Of a DNA stretch of 64,000 nt, positions 1-7,762 are shown piece after piece. Under the pieces are notes generated by a model. That model was not told the origin of the DNA. It ran no database searches and was given only the letters and a program-made list of their open reading frames with translations. The DNA comes from Arthrobacter sp. 18067 (GTDB lineage Bacteria > Actinomycetota > Actinomycetes > Actinomycetales > Micrococcaceae). How positions within the stretch are numbered: the first letter of the stretch is position 1; each line of letters opens with the position of its first letter. Made by a program: the position numbers and the translations under genes. The DNA lies in assembly GCF_902706295.1 (NCBI RefSeq), contig NZ_CACSJJ010000019.1, positions 1-64,000 on the forward strand. The letters are read 5' to 3'.

Positions 1-829
1 GCTGGAGGTTGCAGTTGATCACGAAGTTCAGGTTGTCCAGGTTCTCGTTCGCGGCGAGTTGGAGCAGGCCACGGGACTCGGGCTCGTCCATTTCCCCGTC
101 ACCGAGGAACGCCCAGACCTGCTGGTCGGAGGTGTCTTTGATGCCACGGTTCTGCAAGTACCGGTTGGACTGGGCCTGGTAGATCGCGTTCATCGGGCCG
201 ATACCCATCGACACGGTCGGGAATTCCCAGAAGTCCGGCATCAACCTAGGGTGCGGGTACGAGGACAGGGCATGGCCCTCTTTGGACTTCTCCTGACGGA
301 ACCCGTCCAAATCCTCTTCCGTGAGGCGGCCTTCCATGAACGCGCGGGCGTACATGCCCGGCGAGGCGTGGCCCTGGAAGAACACCTGGTCCCCGCCGGA
401 AGGGTGGTCCTTACCGCGGAAGAAGTGGTTGAAGCCCACCTCGTACAGGGTCGCGGCACCGGCATACGTGGAAATATGCCCGCCCACCCCAATATCGGAA
501 CGCTGCGCACGATGCACCATCACCGCGGCGTTCCACCGCATGTACGCACGATACCGGCGCTCGAACTCCTCGTTCCCCGGGAACGGTGCTTCCTGGTCCA
601 CCGGGATCGTGTTCACATAATCAGTGGTCGTCACCATCGGCACACCCACCGACCGGGCACCAGCCCGCTGCAACAACGACCGCATAATGTACTGGGCACG
701 CTCGGTACCCTGCTCCGCGATCAACGCATCAAGGGACTCAATCCACTCCGCGGTCTCTTCCGGATCACGATCAGGCAGCTGGGCAGTCAACCCGCTGAGG
801 ATGTGTGAGGTCTCTTCTCCTGCAGCCAC
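1..829 (-). CDS. aceE: Pyruvate dehydrogenase E1 component, homodimeric type, N-terminal part
   Basis: Runs off the left edge; 276 N-terminal residues are readable on the minus strand. The protein decarboxylates pyruvate with ThDP and passes the acetyl group to the E2 lipoyl domain of the pyruvate dehydrogenase complex in the cytoplasm. The sequence shows the homodimeric AceE signature: NTIPVDQE near residue 73, SDIGVGGHIST near 111, FFQGHASPGMYARAF near 150, and the start of the ThDP motif GDGEMDEPES at 243-252. The GTG start at 829-827 follows an AGAGAGG ribosome binding site about 7 nt upstream. It diverges from the NCS1 transporter gene. The family is about 900 residues, so most of the gene lies outside the window. 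Confidence 0.95.
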   Translation of the reverse strand, partial: MAAGEETSHILSGLTAQLPDRDPEETAEWIESLDALIAEQGTERAQYIMRSLLQRAGARSVGVPMVTTTDYVNTIPVDQEAPFPGNEEFERRYRAYMRWNAAVMVHRAQRSDIGVGGHISTYAGAATLYEVGFNHFFRGKDHPSGGDQVFFQGHASPGMYARAFMEGRLTEEDLDGFRQEKSKEGHALSSYPHPRLMPDFWEFPTVSMGIGPMNAIYQAQSNRYLQNRGIKDTSDQQVWAFLGDGEMDEPESRGLLQLAANENLDNLNFVINCNLQ

Positions 830-1031
830 GTCCAACCTCTCTTCATTGAATGTCTGGGCGCTTGCTCTGTGGGGGCGCTCAAGGAATTTCGTATTGTGAG
901 AATAAAATTCTGCAATTCGAGATTACGTCCGCTGATGGGCAGCGTCAACACGGATTGCGTAACCGAAACAGTCAACTGGGAATCCGCCCGTCAAGCAACC
1001 GAATGTGACCCTGCGTACATTTCGCGACACC

Positions 1032-1060
1032 TTGACGGTGAGTGACCTGCGTCATAGAGT
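1032..1060 (+). promoter_or_regulatory. Promoter of the NCS1 transporter gene
   Basis: TTGACG at 1032-1037, a 17-nt spacer, then TAGAGT at 1055-1060 make a near-ideal actinobacterial sigma-70 type promoter. The predicted transcript start is about 1067, just upstream of the dyad operator at 1084-1098, which would suit repression by a bound regulator. The wider 830-1121 region is the divergent control region between aceE and this gene; nothing else recognisable was found in it. Confidence 0.6.
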
Positions 1061-1083
1061 GTTTTCACTATTCAATAACTTGA

Positions 1084-1098
1084 TTCCGCAATGTGGAA
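1084..1098. promoter_or_regulatory. 15-bp dyad operator, copy 1
   Basis: TTCCGCAATGTGGAA is an inverted repeat centred about 24 nt upstream of the NCS1 start codon and just downstream of the predicted transcript start. A near copy, TTCCACAATATGGAA, lies upstream of the dicarboxylate symporter at 4507-4521, so both promoters probably answer to one regulator. The TTCC-N7-GGAA layout resembles operators of IclR-family regulators; that assignment is an inference and no such regulator gene is in the window. Confidence 0.6.
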
Positions 1099-1121
1099 TC
1101 AGTACGAAGTGGAGATCCACG

Positions 1122-2687
1122 ATGCAGACGACTTCATCAGTCGGCGTCACTGGTACTCCGGGAGACGCACCAGCAGGTGGCCCCAACCACCCGTCCGTGG
1201 GCAACACGGACCTTTGCGCTATTGCTTCCGAAGCATCAGGCCGTACCATCAGCCCCAGTCTTTACAACATCGACCTCGCTCCCACCAAGGCCAAGGGCCG
1301 CAAGTGGACCAGCTACAGCATCTTTACCCTCTGGGCCAACGACGTCCACAGCCTGGGTAACTACGCTTTTGCCATCGGCCTGTTCTCCCTTGGTTTGGGC
1401 GGCTGGCAGATTCTGGTGGCGCTGGGAATCGGTGCCATCCTGCTCTTTGCCCTCCTGAACTTCTCGGGGTTCATGGGCCAGAAAACCGGCGTCCCGTTCC
1501 CGGTCATGAGCCGCATCAGCTTTGGTATCAGGGGTGCGCAGATCGCCAGCCTCGTCCGCGGCGCCGTTGCCGTGGCATGGTTCGGCATCCAGACGTACCT
1601 GGCCTCGGTGGTCCTTCGAGTAATGCTGGTTGCCATGGCCCCCGGCCTGAAGGATCTGGACAGCAACTCCATCCTTGGCCTTTCCACCTTGGGCTGGTTC
1701 TCCTTCGTGGCTCTCTGGATCGTGCAGTTGGTCATCGTCAGCTTCGGCATGGAGATGATCCGTAAGTACGAGGCTTTCGCAGGCCCGGTCATCCTGGTGA
1801 CAATGGCAGCGATCGCCGTGTGGGTGTTCATCGAAGCCGGTGGCGCCATCCAGTGGTCCGGCATTAAGGGCCTTGAAGGTGGGGAAATGTGGCTCACCAT
1901 CTTCGCCGGAGGTGCGCTGTGGGTGTCCATCTACGGAACCTTCGTACTGAACTTCTGTGACTTCACACGGTCCTCCACGTCCAAGAAGTCGATCGTCAAG
2001 GGCAACTTCTGGGGCATCCCCATCAACATGCTGGTCTTTGGCGCCATCGTCGTCGTCATGGCCGGCGGACAGTACAAGATCAACGGCACTGTCATCGAAA
2101 GTCCCTCGGACATCGTGCAGAGCATCCCGAACACCCTGCTGCTGGTCCTGGCGTGCCTTGCCCTGCTGATCCTGACAGTGGCCGTGAACCTGATGGCCAA
2201 CTTCGTCGCTCCGGTTTATGCGCTGACCAACCTCTTCCCGCGGCACCTGAACTTCCGCAAGGCAGCCTGGGTCAGCGGCACCATTGGCCTGGTGATCCTG
2301 CCGTGGAACCTCTACAACAACCCCATCGTGATTGTGTACTTCCTGGGTGGCCTCGGTGCGCTGCTTGGACCGTTGTTCGGCGTCATCATGGCTGACTACT
2401 GGCTGGTCCGGCGGGGCAAGGTCAACGTGCCCGAGCTTTACACCGAGGATCCCAAGGGGGCGTACTTCTACAAACGGGGCGTGAACCCCAAGGCGATCAT
2501 CGCAATGATCCCGGCGGCAGCGATCGCCATCGCCATTGCGTTCATTCCGGCCCTGGCGGCGGCAGCGCCGTTCGCTTGGTTTATCGGAGCCGGCGTTGCC
2601 GCCCTCACGTTCTTTGCGGTGGCTGACAAGAAGCAGCTCCATGAGGACGTCTCCGGCGAGCCGATCGCCGTCGCCAGCACCCACTGA
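1122..2687 (+). CDS. NCS1-family nucleobase/hydantoin:cation symporter
   Basis: 521-residue inner-membrane transporter with about 12 hydrophobic segments. NCS1 proteins carry purines, pyrimidines, allantoin or hydantoins with Na+ or H+. Family features seen are the N-terminal NIDLAP...KWTSYSIFTLW block, the VAWFGIQTYLAS stretch of the substrate site, and DYWLVRRGK near the C-terminus. The ATG at 1122 is chosen over an upstream in-frame ATG at 1005 because it has a GGAG site (AGTGGAGATCCACG) and starts where the family does. Next to a hydantoin-racemase-like gene, a hydantoin or allantoin substrate (compare Mhp1) is most likely, but the substrate cannot be read from the sequence. Confidence 0.85.
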   Translation: MQTTSSVGVTGTPGDAPAGGPNHPSVGNTDLCAIASEASGRTISPSLYNIDLAPTKAKGRKWTSYSIFTLWANDVHSLGNYAFAIGLFSLGLGGWQILVALGIGAILLFALLNFSGFMGQKTGVPFPVMSRISFGIRGAQIASLVRGAVAVAWFGIQTYLASVVLRVMLVAMAPGLKDLDSNSILGLSTLGWFSFVALWIVQLVIVSFGMEMIRKYEAFAGPVILVTMAAIAVWVFIEAGGAIQWSGIKGLEGGEMWLTIFAGGALWVSIYGTFVLNFCDFTRSSTSKKSIVKGNFWGIPINMLVFGAIVVVMAGGQYKINGTVIESPSDIVQSIPNTLLLVLACLALLILTVAVNLMANFVAPVYALTNLFPRHLNFRKAAWVSGTIGLVILPWNLYNNPIVIVYFLGGLGALLGPLFGVIMADYWLVRRGKVNVPELYTEDPKGAYFYKRGVNPKAIIAMIPAAAIAIAIAFIPALAAAAPFAWFIGAGVAALTFFAVADKKQLHEDVSGEPIAVASTH

Positions 2688-2782
2688 CACACCAATATCA
2701 AGGCCTCGCCCGTCCTCCCGCCAAGCAGATCCCAGCAACCGGATCCGGCAGAGGACGGGCATTGCCGTTGAGAGGAAACCCC

Positions 2783-3544
2783 ATGCGCATCCTTGTCGCA
2801 AACGTGAACACCACCCAGTCCATGACGGACTCCATCGCCGCCCAGGCCCGCGAGGCCGCAGCGCCCGGCACTGAGATCATTGGCATTACTCCGCGGTTCG
2901 GCGCCGACTCCTGCGAGGGCAACTTCGAAAGCTACCTCGCCGCGATCGCCGTCATGGACGCAGTGGTCAACTACCCCGAACCGTTCGACGCCGTCATCCA
3001 GGCCGGTTATGGGGAGCATGGCCGCGAGGGCCTCCAGGAGCTCCTGGACGTCCCGGTGGTCGATATCACCGAAGCTGCAGCAAGCACCGCGATGTTCCTG
3101 GGCCACAAGTACTCGGTGGTCACCACGCTTGACCGCGCGGTGCCGCTTATTGAGGACCGGCTCAAGCTTGCGGGCCTTGACGCGCGCTGCGCCTCTGTCC
3201 GGGCCAGCGGAATGGCCGTCCTGGAGCTCGAGGAATACCCGGAACGCGCTGTTGAGGCGATCGTGGGCCAGGCCGAGGAAGCGGTGAACAGCGACAAAGC
3301 CGAGGTCATCGTCCTCGGTTGCGGTGGCATGGCGGGACTCGACGACCAGATCCGCCAGCGCACGGGTGTTCCGGTGGTGGACGGCGTGGCCGCGGCTGTC
3401 ACCATTGCCGAATCCCTGGTCCGCCTCGGCCTGTCCACGTCCAAAGTCCGAACCTACGCCACTCCGCGCCCGAAGACTGTCATAGGCTGGCCGATAACTG
3501 CAGCCCAGCCCACTGCAACTCAGCCGGCCGACGCCGCACGCTGA
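2783..3544 (+). CDS. Aspartate/glutamate (hydantoin) racemase family protein
   Basis: 253-residue cytoplasmic protein of the Asp/Glu/hydantoin racemase superfamily. The family inverts the alpha-carbon of amino acids, hydantoins or allantoin with two cysteines acting as acid and base. It begins MRILVANVNTTQSMTD, close to HyuE/HyuA racemases, and keeps the second cysteine in VLGCGGMAGL (Cys180). The position where hydantoin racemases carry the first cysteine reads QAGYGEHG, with Gly75 in its place, so a standard two-base racemization is doubtful. The start at 2783 follows GAGAGGAAACCCC. It sits 95 bp after the transporter gene, probably in one operon. A lyase or a regulatory or ligand-binding role is possible. 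Confidence 0.75.
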   Translation: MRILVANVNTTQSMTDSIAAQAREAAAPGTEIIGITPRFGADSCEGNFESYLAAIAVMDAVVNYPEPFDAVIQAGYGEHGREGLQELLDVPVVDITEAAASTAMFLGHKYSVVTTLDRAVPLIEDRLKLAGLDARCASVRASGMAVLELEEYPERAVEAIVGQAEEAVNSDKAEVIVLGCGGMAGLDDQIRQRTGVPVVDGVAAAVTIAESLVRLGLSTSKVRTYATPRPKTVIGWPITAAQPTATQPADAAR

Positions 3545-3580
3545 CCCATGCGCTGAACGCACCACCCGAAAGGCAACCAC

Positions 3581-4348
3581 ATGACTGACTCAAGCCTGCC
3601 CGCAGACCCGAGGGTCGCCGTCGTGACCGGGGCTGGTTCGGGCATTGGGCGGGCAGTTGCCCGGCTGATGCTTGCCGATGGCTACCGGGTGGCACTGGCC
3701 GGGCGCCGCGAGCCGCAACTGCTGGAGACGGCCGGCGACCATCCGGAGGCGCTTGCGGTTCCGTGCGACGTGACAGCGCCCGACGACGTCGCGCGCCTTT
3801 TCGCGGAGGTCCGCCAACGTTGGGGCCGGGTTGATGTGCTGTTCAACAACGCGGGCATTTTTGGTCCGGCCGGCGACGTGGGCGAAATCAGCGTGGACGA
3901 GTGGGAGGCAACCCTGCGCGTCAATGTCACGGGTTCGATGTTGTGCGCTGCCGAGGCCGTGAGGGCCATGAAAGCCCAGGAGCCGCAAGGTGGCCGCATC
4001 ATCAACAACGGCTCCATCTCAGCCCATTCGCCCAGGCCCAGATCCGTGGCCTACACGGTCACCAAACACGCTATGACCGGCCTGACCAAGAGCATCGAGC
4101 TCGACGGCCGGGCGTTCGGCATTACGTGCGGGCAGATCGACATCGGCAATACCCGCACGGAGATCATGGACACCATCGGCGTGGGCTCGGGTGCGCTCCA
4201 GGCCGACGGCAGCCGCAAGGTGGAGCCGATGTTCCCCGTGGACGACGCCGCCCGTGCTGTGCTGATGATGGCCAACATGCCGGCGTCGGCCAGTGTGGGA
4301 TCCCTGGTGGTGACGGCCGCCGGCATGCCGTTCGTGGGCCGCGGCTAG
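3581..4348 (+). CDS. SDR-family NAD(P)-dependent oxidoreductase
   Basis: 255-residue classical short-chain dehydrogenase. Visible motifs are the TGAGSGIGRAVA nucleotide-binding loop (residues 16-27), CDV near 63-65, NNAG near 90, catalytic Ser in NGSISAHS, and the YTVTK pair (YxxxK) near 157-161. It would reduce or oxidise a carbonyl/alcohol group with NAD(P)(H). The ATG at 3581 follows GAAAGG. It is 36 bp downstream of the racemase-like gene and on the same strand, so it is probably part of the same catabolic unit. The substrate is not recognisable; the neighbours suggest a step in breakdown of a compound imported by the NCS1 protein. Confidence 0.85.
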   Translation: MTDSSLPADPRVAVVTGAGSGIGRAVARLMLADGYRVALAGRREPQLLETAGDHPEALAVPCDVTAPDDVARLFAEVRQRWGRVDVLFNNAGIFGPAGDVGEISVDEWEATLRVNVTGSMLCAAEAVRAMKAQEPQGGRIINNGSISAHSPRPRSVAYTVTKHAMTGLTKSIELDGRAFGITCGQIDIGNTRTEIMDTIGVGSGALQADGSRKVEPMFPVDDAARAVLMMANMPASASVGSLVVTAAGMPFVGRG

Positions 4349-4506
4349 CGGACTAAATGCGCGCCGTCTGGGGCGGTGCGTACCGCCACCACTCACTTTG
4401 CTTTCCGGATGCCCGTGACACGCCTGAAATGGGGTGCGTCGCGGGCATTTCCGCGTCAAAAGGGGTTGTGGAGGCACGCGCCCAGAGGCTCTCAACCAAA
4501 TATGAC

Positions 4507-4542
4507 TTCCACAATATGGAAATCCATTTCCCCCTTGCGGAA
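4507..4542. promoter_or_regulatory. Tandem dyad operators, copies 2 and 3
   Basis: TTCCACAATATGGAA at 4507-4521 is a perfect-arm inverted repeat almost identical to the one at 1084-1098. A weaker match, TTCCCCCTTGCGGAA, starts exactly 21 bp later at 4528-4542, that is, two helical turns away. The second copy overlaps the -35 element of the downstream promoter. The rest of 4349-4616 holds no credible gene. Confidence 0.6.
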
Positions 4543-4563
4543 TGATGTGAGCAGGATTACATT
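4535..4563 (+). promoter_or_regulatory. Promoter of the dicarboxylate symporter gene
   Basis: TTGCGG at 4535-4540, a 17-nt spacer, and TACATT at 4558-4563. The -35 box lies inside the second dyad operator, so repressor or activator binding there would act directly on polymerase. The transcript would carry a leader of about 45 nt before the ATG at 4617. Confidence 0.5.
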
Positions 4564-4616
4564 GAAAACATCCCCCCAAAATGTGGGGCTGTTCCCAAAC
4601 TGATTGGTTCAGATCA

Positions 4617-6104
4617 ATGAAGATCCCAGACCCCGCGGCGCTGAAGGCGAGTTCGGCCCCGCAGAAGAAAAAGCGGCTGTACCAGTCGCTCTTTTTTCAA
4701 ATCCTGATCGCCGTCGTCGCAGGTGTGCTCATCGGTCATTTTTGGCCGAACATTGGGTCCGCACTCCGGCCGCTGGGTGATGGATTCATTCAACTCATCA
4801 AAATGATCATCGCCCCGCTGATTTTCCTCGTGATCGTCACGGGCATCTCGGCAGTGGGCGACGTCAAGGCGGTCGGAAGGGTCGGGGTCAAGGCACTCCT
4901 GTACTTCACCGGCGCCACCCTCTTCGCCCTTGTCTTCGGGCTCATCGTGGGCAACATCGTTCAGCCAGGTGCCGGCCTGAACATTGACCCTGCATCGCTT
5001 TCACAGGAGGCGCTCGACGCCAAGACCGGCCACGCCGTCCCCAAGGACGCGGCGGCCTTCATCCTGGACGTCATCCCCTCCAGTGTGATCGGCGCGTTCG
5101 CCAGCAACAGCCTGCTCCAGGTCCTGTTCTTCTCAGTCTTCTTCGGTGCCGCCATTGTGGTCATCGGCCGCGAACGCTGCTTGCCGGTCATCAGCCTCAT
5201 GGAAACCGTCCTGGAACTGATCTTCAAGATCATGTCCTGGATCATGAGGGTGGCTCCCATCGGCGCATTCGGTGCCATGGCTTTCATCATTGGCCAGTAC
5301 GGCGTGGGAACGCTCGGCACCTACGCGCTCCTCATAGCCTCCTGCTACGGCGCGGCCATTATCTTCATCGGCCTGCTGTTCCTGGTGGCCTGGGGCTTTG
5401 CCCGCGTTCCGCTGTGGCAGTTCCTGAAGTACACCCGGGAAGAGTTCCTGCTGGCACTCGGCACGGCGTCCACTGAAGCAGTGATGCCCCGCATCATGAC
5501 CAAGCTGACCAACGCCGGTTGTTCCCGTGCCACCACCGGACTGGTTGTTCCCACCGGATACTCCTTCAACCTCGACGGCGCCGCGATCTACCTTTCGATC
5601 TCGCTGCTGTTCCTTGCCCAGGCCTTCGGCCACAACCTGGATCTCGGCCAGCAATTGGCAGCCCTGGGTGTGCTGCTCCTGACCTCCAAGGGCATGGCAG
5701 GCGTGCCGGGTTCGTCCTTCCTTGCACTGTCGGCCACAGCCGCAGCCCTCGGGATCTTCCCGGTCGCCGGCGTCGCCCTCCTCCTCGGAGCCGATCGCCT
5801 CATGGATTCCATGCGAGTCGTAGTGAACCTGCTGGGCAACTGCGTGGCAACGTTCGTCGTCGCCAAGTGGGAAGGCCAGTTCGACCGCAGCGTCATGGTC
5901 CGCGCCTTCAATGGTGAGATCACCAACGAGGACACGGCCATCATGCTCGGCAAGGAGGAGGTCTATGCGCAGCAGGAATTGGAGCGCCTCAGCAGCGGCC
6001 AGAACCCCTCGCCGAAGTTCCGCGGAGGTCCCGCCGCGGATGACATCCCACAATTCGAAATGAGCAAGAAGGGGCAACCGACAACCCCGGTCTGCCCTGA
6101 CTGA
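4617..6104 (+). CDS. dctA: Dicarboxylate/amino acid:cation symporter (DctA type)
   Basis: 495-residue member of the DAACS/glutamate transporter family, which imports succinate, fumarate, malate or acidic amino acids with Na+ or H+. Typical blocks are LYQSLFFQILIAVVAGVLIGHFWP, the serine hairpin ALGTASTEAVMPRIM (HP1), GYSFNLDGAAIYLS (the NMDGT-equivalent of TM7) and GVPGSSFLALSAT (HP2). The ATG at 4617 fits the family N-terminus; its ribosome site is weak, and an in-frame ATG at 4581 would add 12 residues. The C-terminal tail beyond about residue 440 is polar and longer than in E. coli DctA. A promoter with dyad operators matching those of the NCS1 gene ties it to the same regulon. Confidence 0.88.
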   Translation: MKIPDPAALKASSAPQKKKRLYQSLFFQILIAVVAGVLIGHFWPNIGSALRPLGDGFIQLIKMIIAPLIFLVIVTGISAVGDVKAVGRVGVKALLYFTGATLFALVFGLIVGNIVQPGAGLNIDPASLSQEALDAKTGHAVPKDAAAFILDVIPSSVIGAFASNSLLQVLFFSVFFGAAIVVIGRERCLPVISLMETVLELIFKIMSWIMRVAPIGAFGAMAFIIGQYGVGTLGTYALLIASCYGAAIIFIGLLFLVAWGFARVPLWQFLKYTREEFLLALGTASTEAVMPRIMTKLTNAGCSRATTGLVVPTGYSFNLDGAAIYLSISLLFLAQAFGHNLDLGQQLAALGVLLLTSKGMAGVPGSSFLALSATAAALGIFPVAGVALLLGADRLMDSMRVVVNLLGNCVATFVVAKWEGQFDRSVMVRAFNGEITNEDTAIMLGKEEVYAQQELERLSSGQNPSPKFRGGPAADDIPQFEMSKKGQPTTPVCPD

Positions 6105-6130
6105 TCACTGCACTGATCACCGCGAAAGCA

Positions 6131-6164
6131 TGAGGCCCCTCAAGATGATTCTTGAGGGGCCTCA
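6131..6164. terminator. Rho-independent type hairpin after dctA
   Basis: A perfect 14-bp stem (TGAGGCCCCTCAAG at 6131-6144 with its complement at 6151-6164) around a 6-nt loop. It lies between the convergent dctA and SCP-like genes and can serve both strands; it has no long U tract. Confidence 0.8.
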
Positions 6165-6173
6165 GCTGTTCTC

Positions 6174-6584
6174 TTACAGGGGTAGTAATTCTGAAAGATC
6201 GGCACGTAAACCGGAGGCAGCCACCCGGTGGGTCGAAACGGCGTCTGCCCATGAAATCCGGCCGGTCACCAACGATAGCCAGGTGGCGGCGTCGCACTCG
6301 ATCACATTAGGGGGAGTGCCTCGCGTGTGCCGGGGACCCTCCACGCATTGCGTGACGCCGAACGGCGGCACCCGGACCTCCACCGAGTTGCCGGGTGCGC
6401 GTGCGGTGACTTCCTCAAGGGAGTAGCGGACCGCCGTCGCAATGAGAGAGCGCGACGGCGGGTTCCCGGTTTCGCTGCCCGGCTCACCGACGGTTTCGCT
6501 GCCGGAAGGTTCGACGGCGGCCTGCCAAGCTCCCAGCGCGGCCCGGCCTTCCTCAATATTGACGCGGCGTCGTGCAACAGCCAT
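6174..6584 (-). CDS. SCP-like (bacterial sterol carrier orthologue) protein
   Basis: 136-residue small cytoplasmic protein of the bacterial SCP-like family (SCP_3 type). The typical pattern is an N-terminal RRRVNIEEGRAALGAW helix, SLIATAVRYSLEEVTARAPGNSVEVRVPPFGVTQCVEG, and the C-terminal CDAATWLSLVTGRISWADAV stretch, like that of SCP2 folds. A GAGGGAG ribosome site precedes the ATG at 6584. It is 20 bp downstream of the asparaginase gene and co-directional, so the two are probably one transcript. No enzymatic role can be read from the sequence; a lipid- or hydrophobic-ligand-binding role is inferred only from the fold. Confidence 0.75.
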   Translation of the reverse strand: MAVARRRVNIEEGRAALGAWQAAVEPSGSETVGEPGSETGNPPSRSLIATAVRYSLEEVTARAPGNSVEVRVPPFGVTQCVEGPRHTRGTPPNVIECDAATWLSLVTGRISWADAVSTHRVAASGLRADLSELLPL

Positions 6585-6604
6585 GGGTTTCTCCCTCTGA
6601 AGGA

Positions 6605-7621
6605 CTAATCGAGCAGGGCCGAGACAGCATGGCCCAACCGGATCTTACCCACGGGGCGACCGCCTCCGAGGACGGGCTCAACTACTCTTTCGAGGACGCT
6701 GGAAACTGCGGGGATGTCCACGGCGCCGCTCACGGCCAGGAGTGTCAGTCCCACCAAGGACGTGGCGCGAAGGTTGCCGTCCAGCATTTTTACGGCCACC
6801 GTTGCGCCGGTGGACGTGGCCAGGACCAGGATGCCCTCTGCGCCGATTTTGGCCAGGACTTCGAGTTCTTCCATGACGACCGTGTTGGACTCGCCCTTGC
6901 CTTGGACGGCCCAGGGGTAGTCCAGCATGGAGGTGGCGATGGTTGCAGCGCGTGCGTTGGACGAGGAGTCCCCGGGCGACTTGGCCAGGCGTGAGTAAGC
7001 GCGGGCCAGGCCGGTGAGCGAGATGGCTGCCACAGGGGCTCCGCACCCGTCGATGCCCAGATGCGAAATCGGTTCGCCGCTGTACTCCTCGATCACGGAC
7101 CGTACGCGCTGCTGGAGTGGGTGGTTCGGCTCAAGGTAGCTGCGGAGGTCCCAGCCGTTTTCAGTGCAGGCCCACAAGAAGGCGGCGTGCTTGCCGGAAC
7201 AGTTGAAGGCCAGCTTGGTTTGTCCACGCTCTGACCGGACCAGCCAGTTGCGGGCTGTTTCATCCTGCGGCCAGGCGGTGGGGCACTGAAGATTCTCTTC
7301 CCGGACGCCGGCGGCTTTGAGCATCCCCTCCACCACATCCATGTGGTCCAAGGAACCGGTATGGCTGCCACAGGCAACAGCAACCTGGGCTCCGCGCAGG
7401 GGCACGCCGGATTGCATGGAAGCCAGCGCTTGGAAGGGTTTGAGGGTGGAACGGGCCAGGATGGGGGCGTCGATGTCACCAAGACGGGTGACCACCGAGC
7501 CGTCACCGGCAAGAACCACGGCCGCGCCGATGTGCCGGGACTCAATAAAGCCACTTCGTTCGATCACTGCCAGTTCCACCGCAGACTCAACGTTGAACGT
7601 TTCATGCGAACTCATGGGCAT
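6605..7621 (-). CDS. L-asparaginase II (Rhizobium-type family)
   Basis: 338-residue asparaginase of the AnsA/EcAII-unrelated family that hydrolyses L-asparagine to aspartate and ammonia. Diagnostic blocks are RSTLKPFQALAS near residue 58, ACGSHTG near 83, FNCSGKHAAFLWAC near 140, and GIDGCGAPV near 190, which include the Ser/Lys/Cys residues conserved in this family. The ATG at 7621 is supported by a TAGACT box at 7628-7633 on the minus strand, 6 nt upstream, consistent with a leaderless transcript; a second ATG at 7615 has no better site. It is divergent from purD. Confidence 0.88.
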   Translation of the reverse strand: MPMSSHETFNVESAVELAVIERSGFIESRHIGAAVVLAGDGSVVTRLGDIDAPILARSTLKPFQALASMQSGVPLRGAQVAVACGSHTGSLDHMDVVEGMLKAAGVREENLQCPTAWPQDETARNWLVRSERGQTKLAFNCSGKHAAFLWACTENGWDLRSYLEPNHPLQQRVRSVIEEYSGEPISHLGIDGCGAPVAAISLTGLARAYSRLAKSPGDSSSNARAATIATSMLDYPWAVQGKGESNTVVMEELEVLAKIGAEGILVLATSTGATVAVKMLDGNLRATSLVGLTLLAVSGAVDIPAVSSVLERVVEPVLGGGRPVGKIRLGHAVSALLD

Positions 7622-7762
7622 GATGCAAGTCTATGGCGCGGTGAGGCGGTTCCCGGCTCATCCGAGCATCCGCGCGCTGCAGAGTAGCCGGAGCAGAGTG
7701 GCCGGGTCCGGGGAATGACACAGCTTAGGCCCCGCGCCCTTCACAAAGTACCCTTGAAGACT

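Noticed and set aside
1236..2801. 521-codon minus-strand frame opposite the NCS1 gene.
   Set aside because: His/Gln/Asp-rich antisense shadow of a membrane protein, without a start site.
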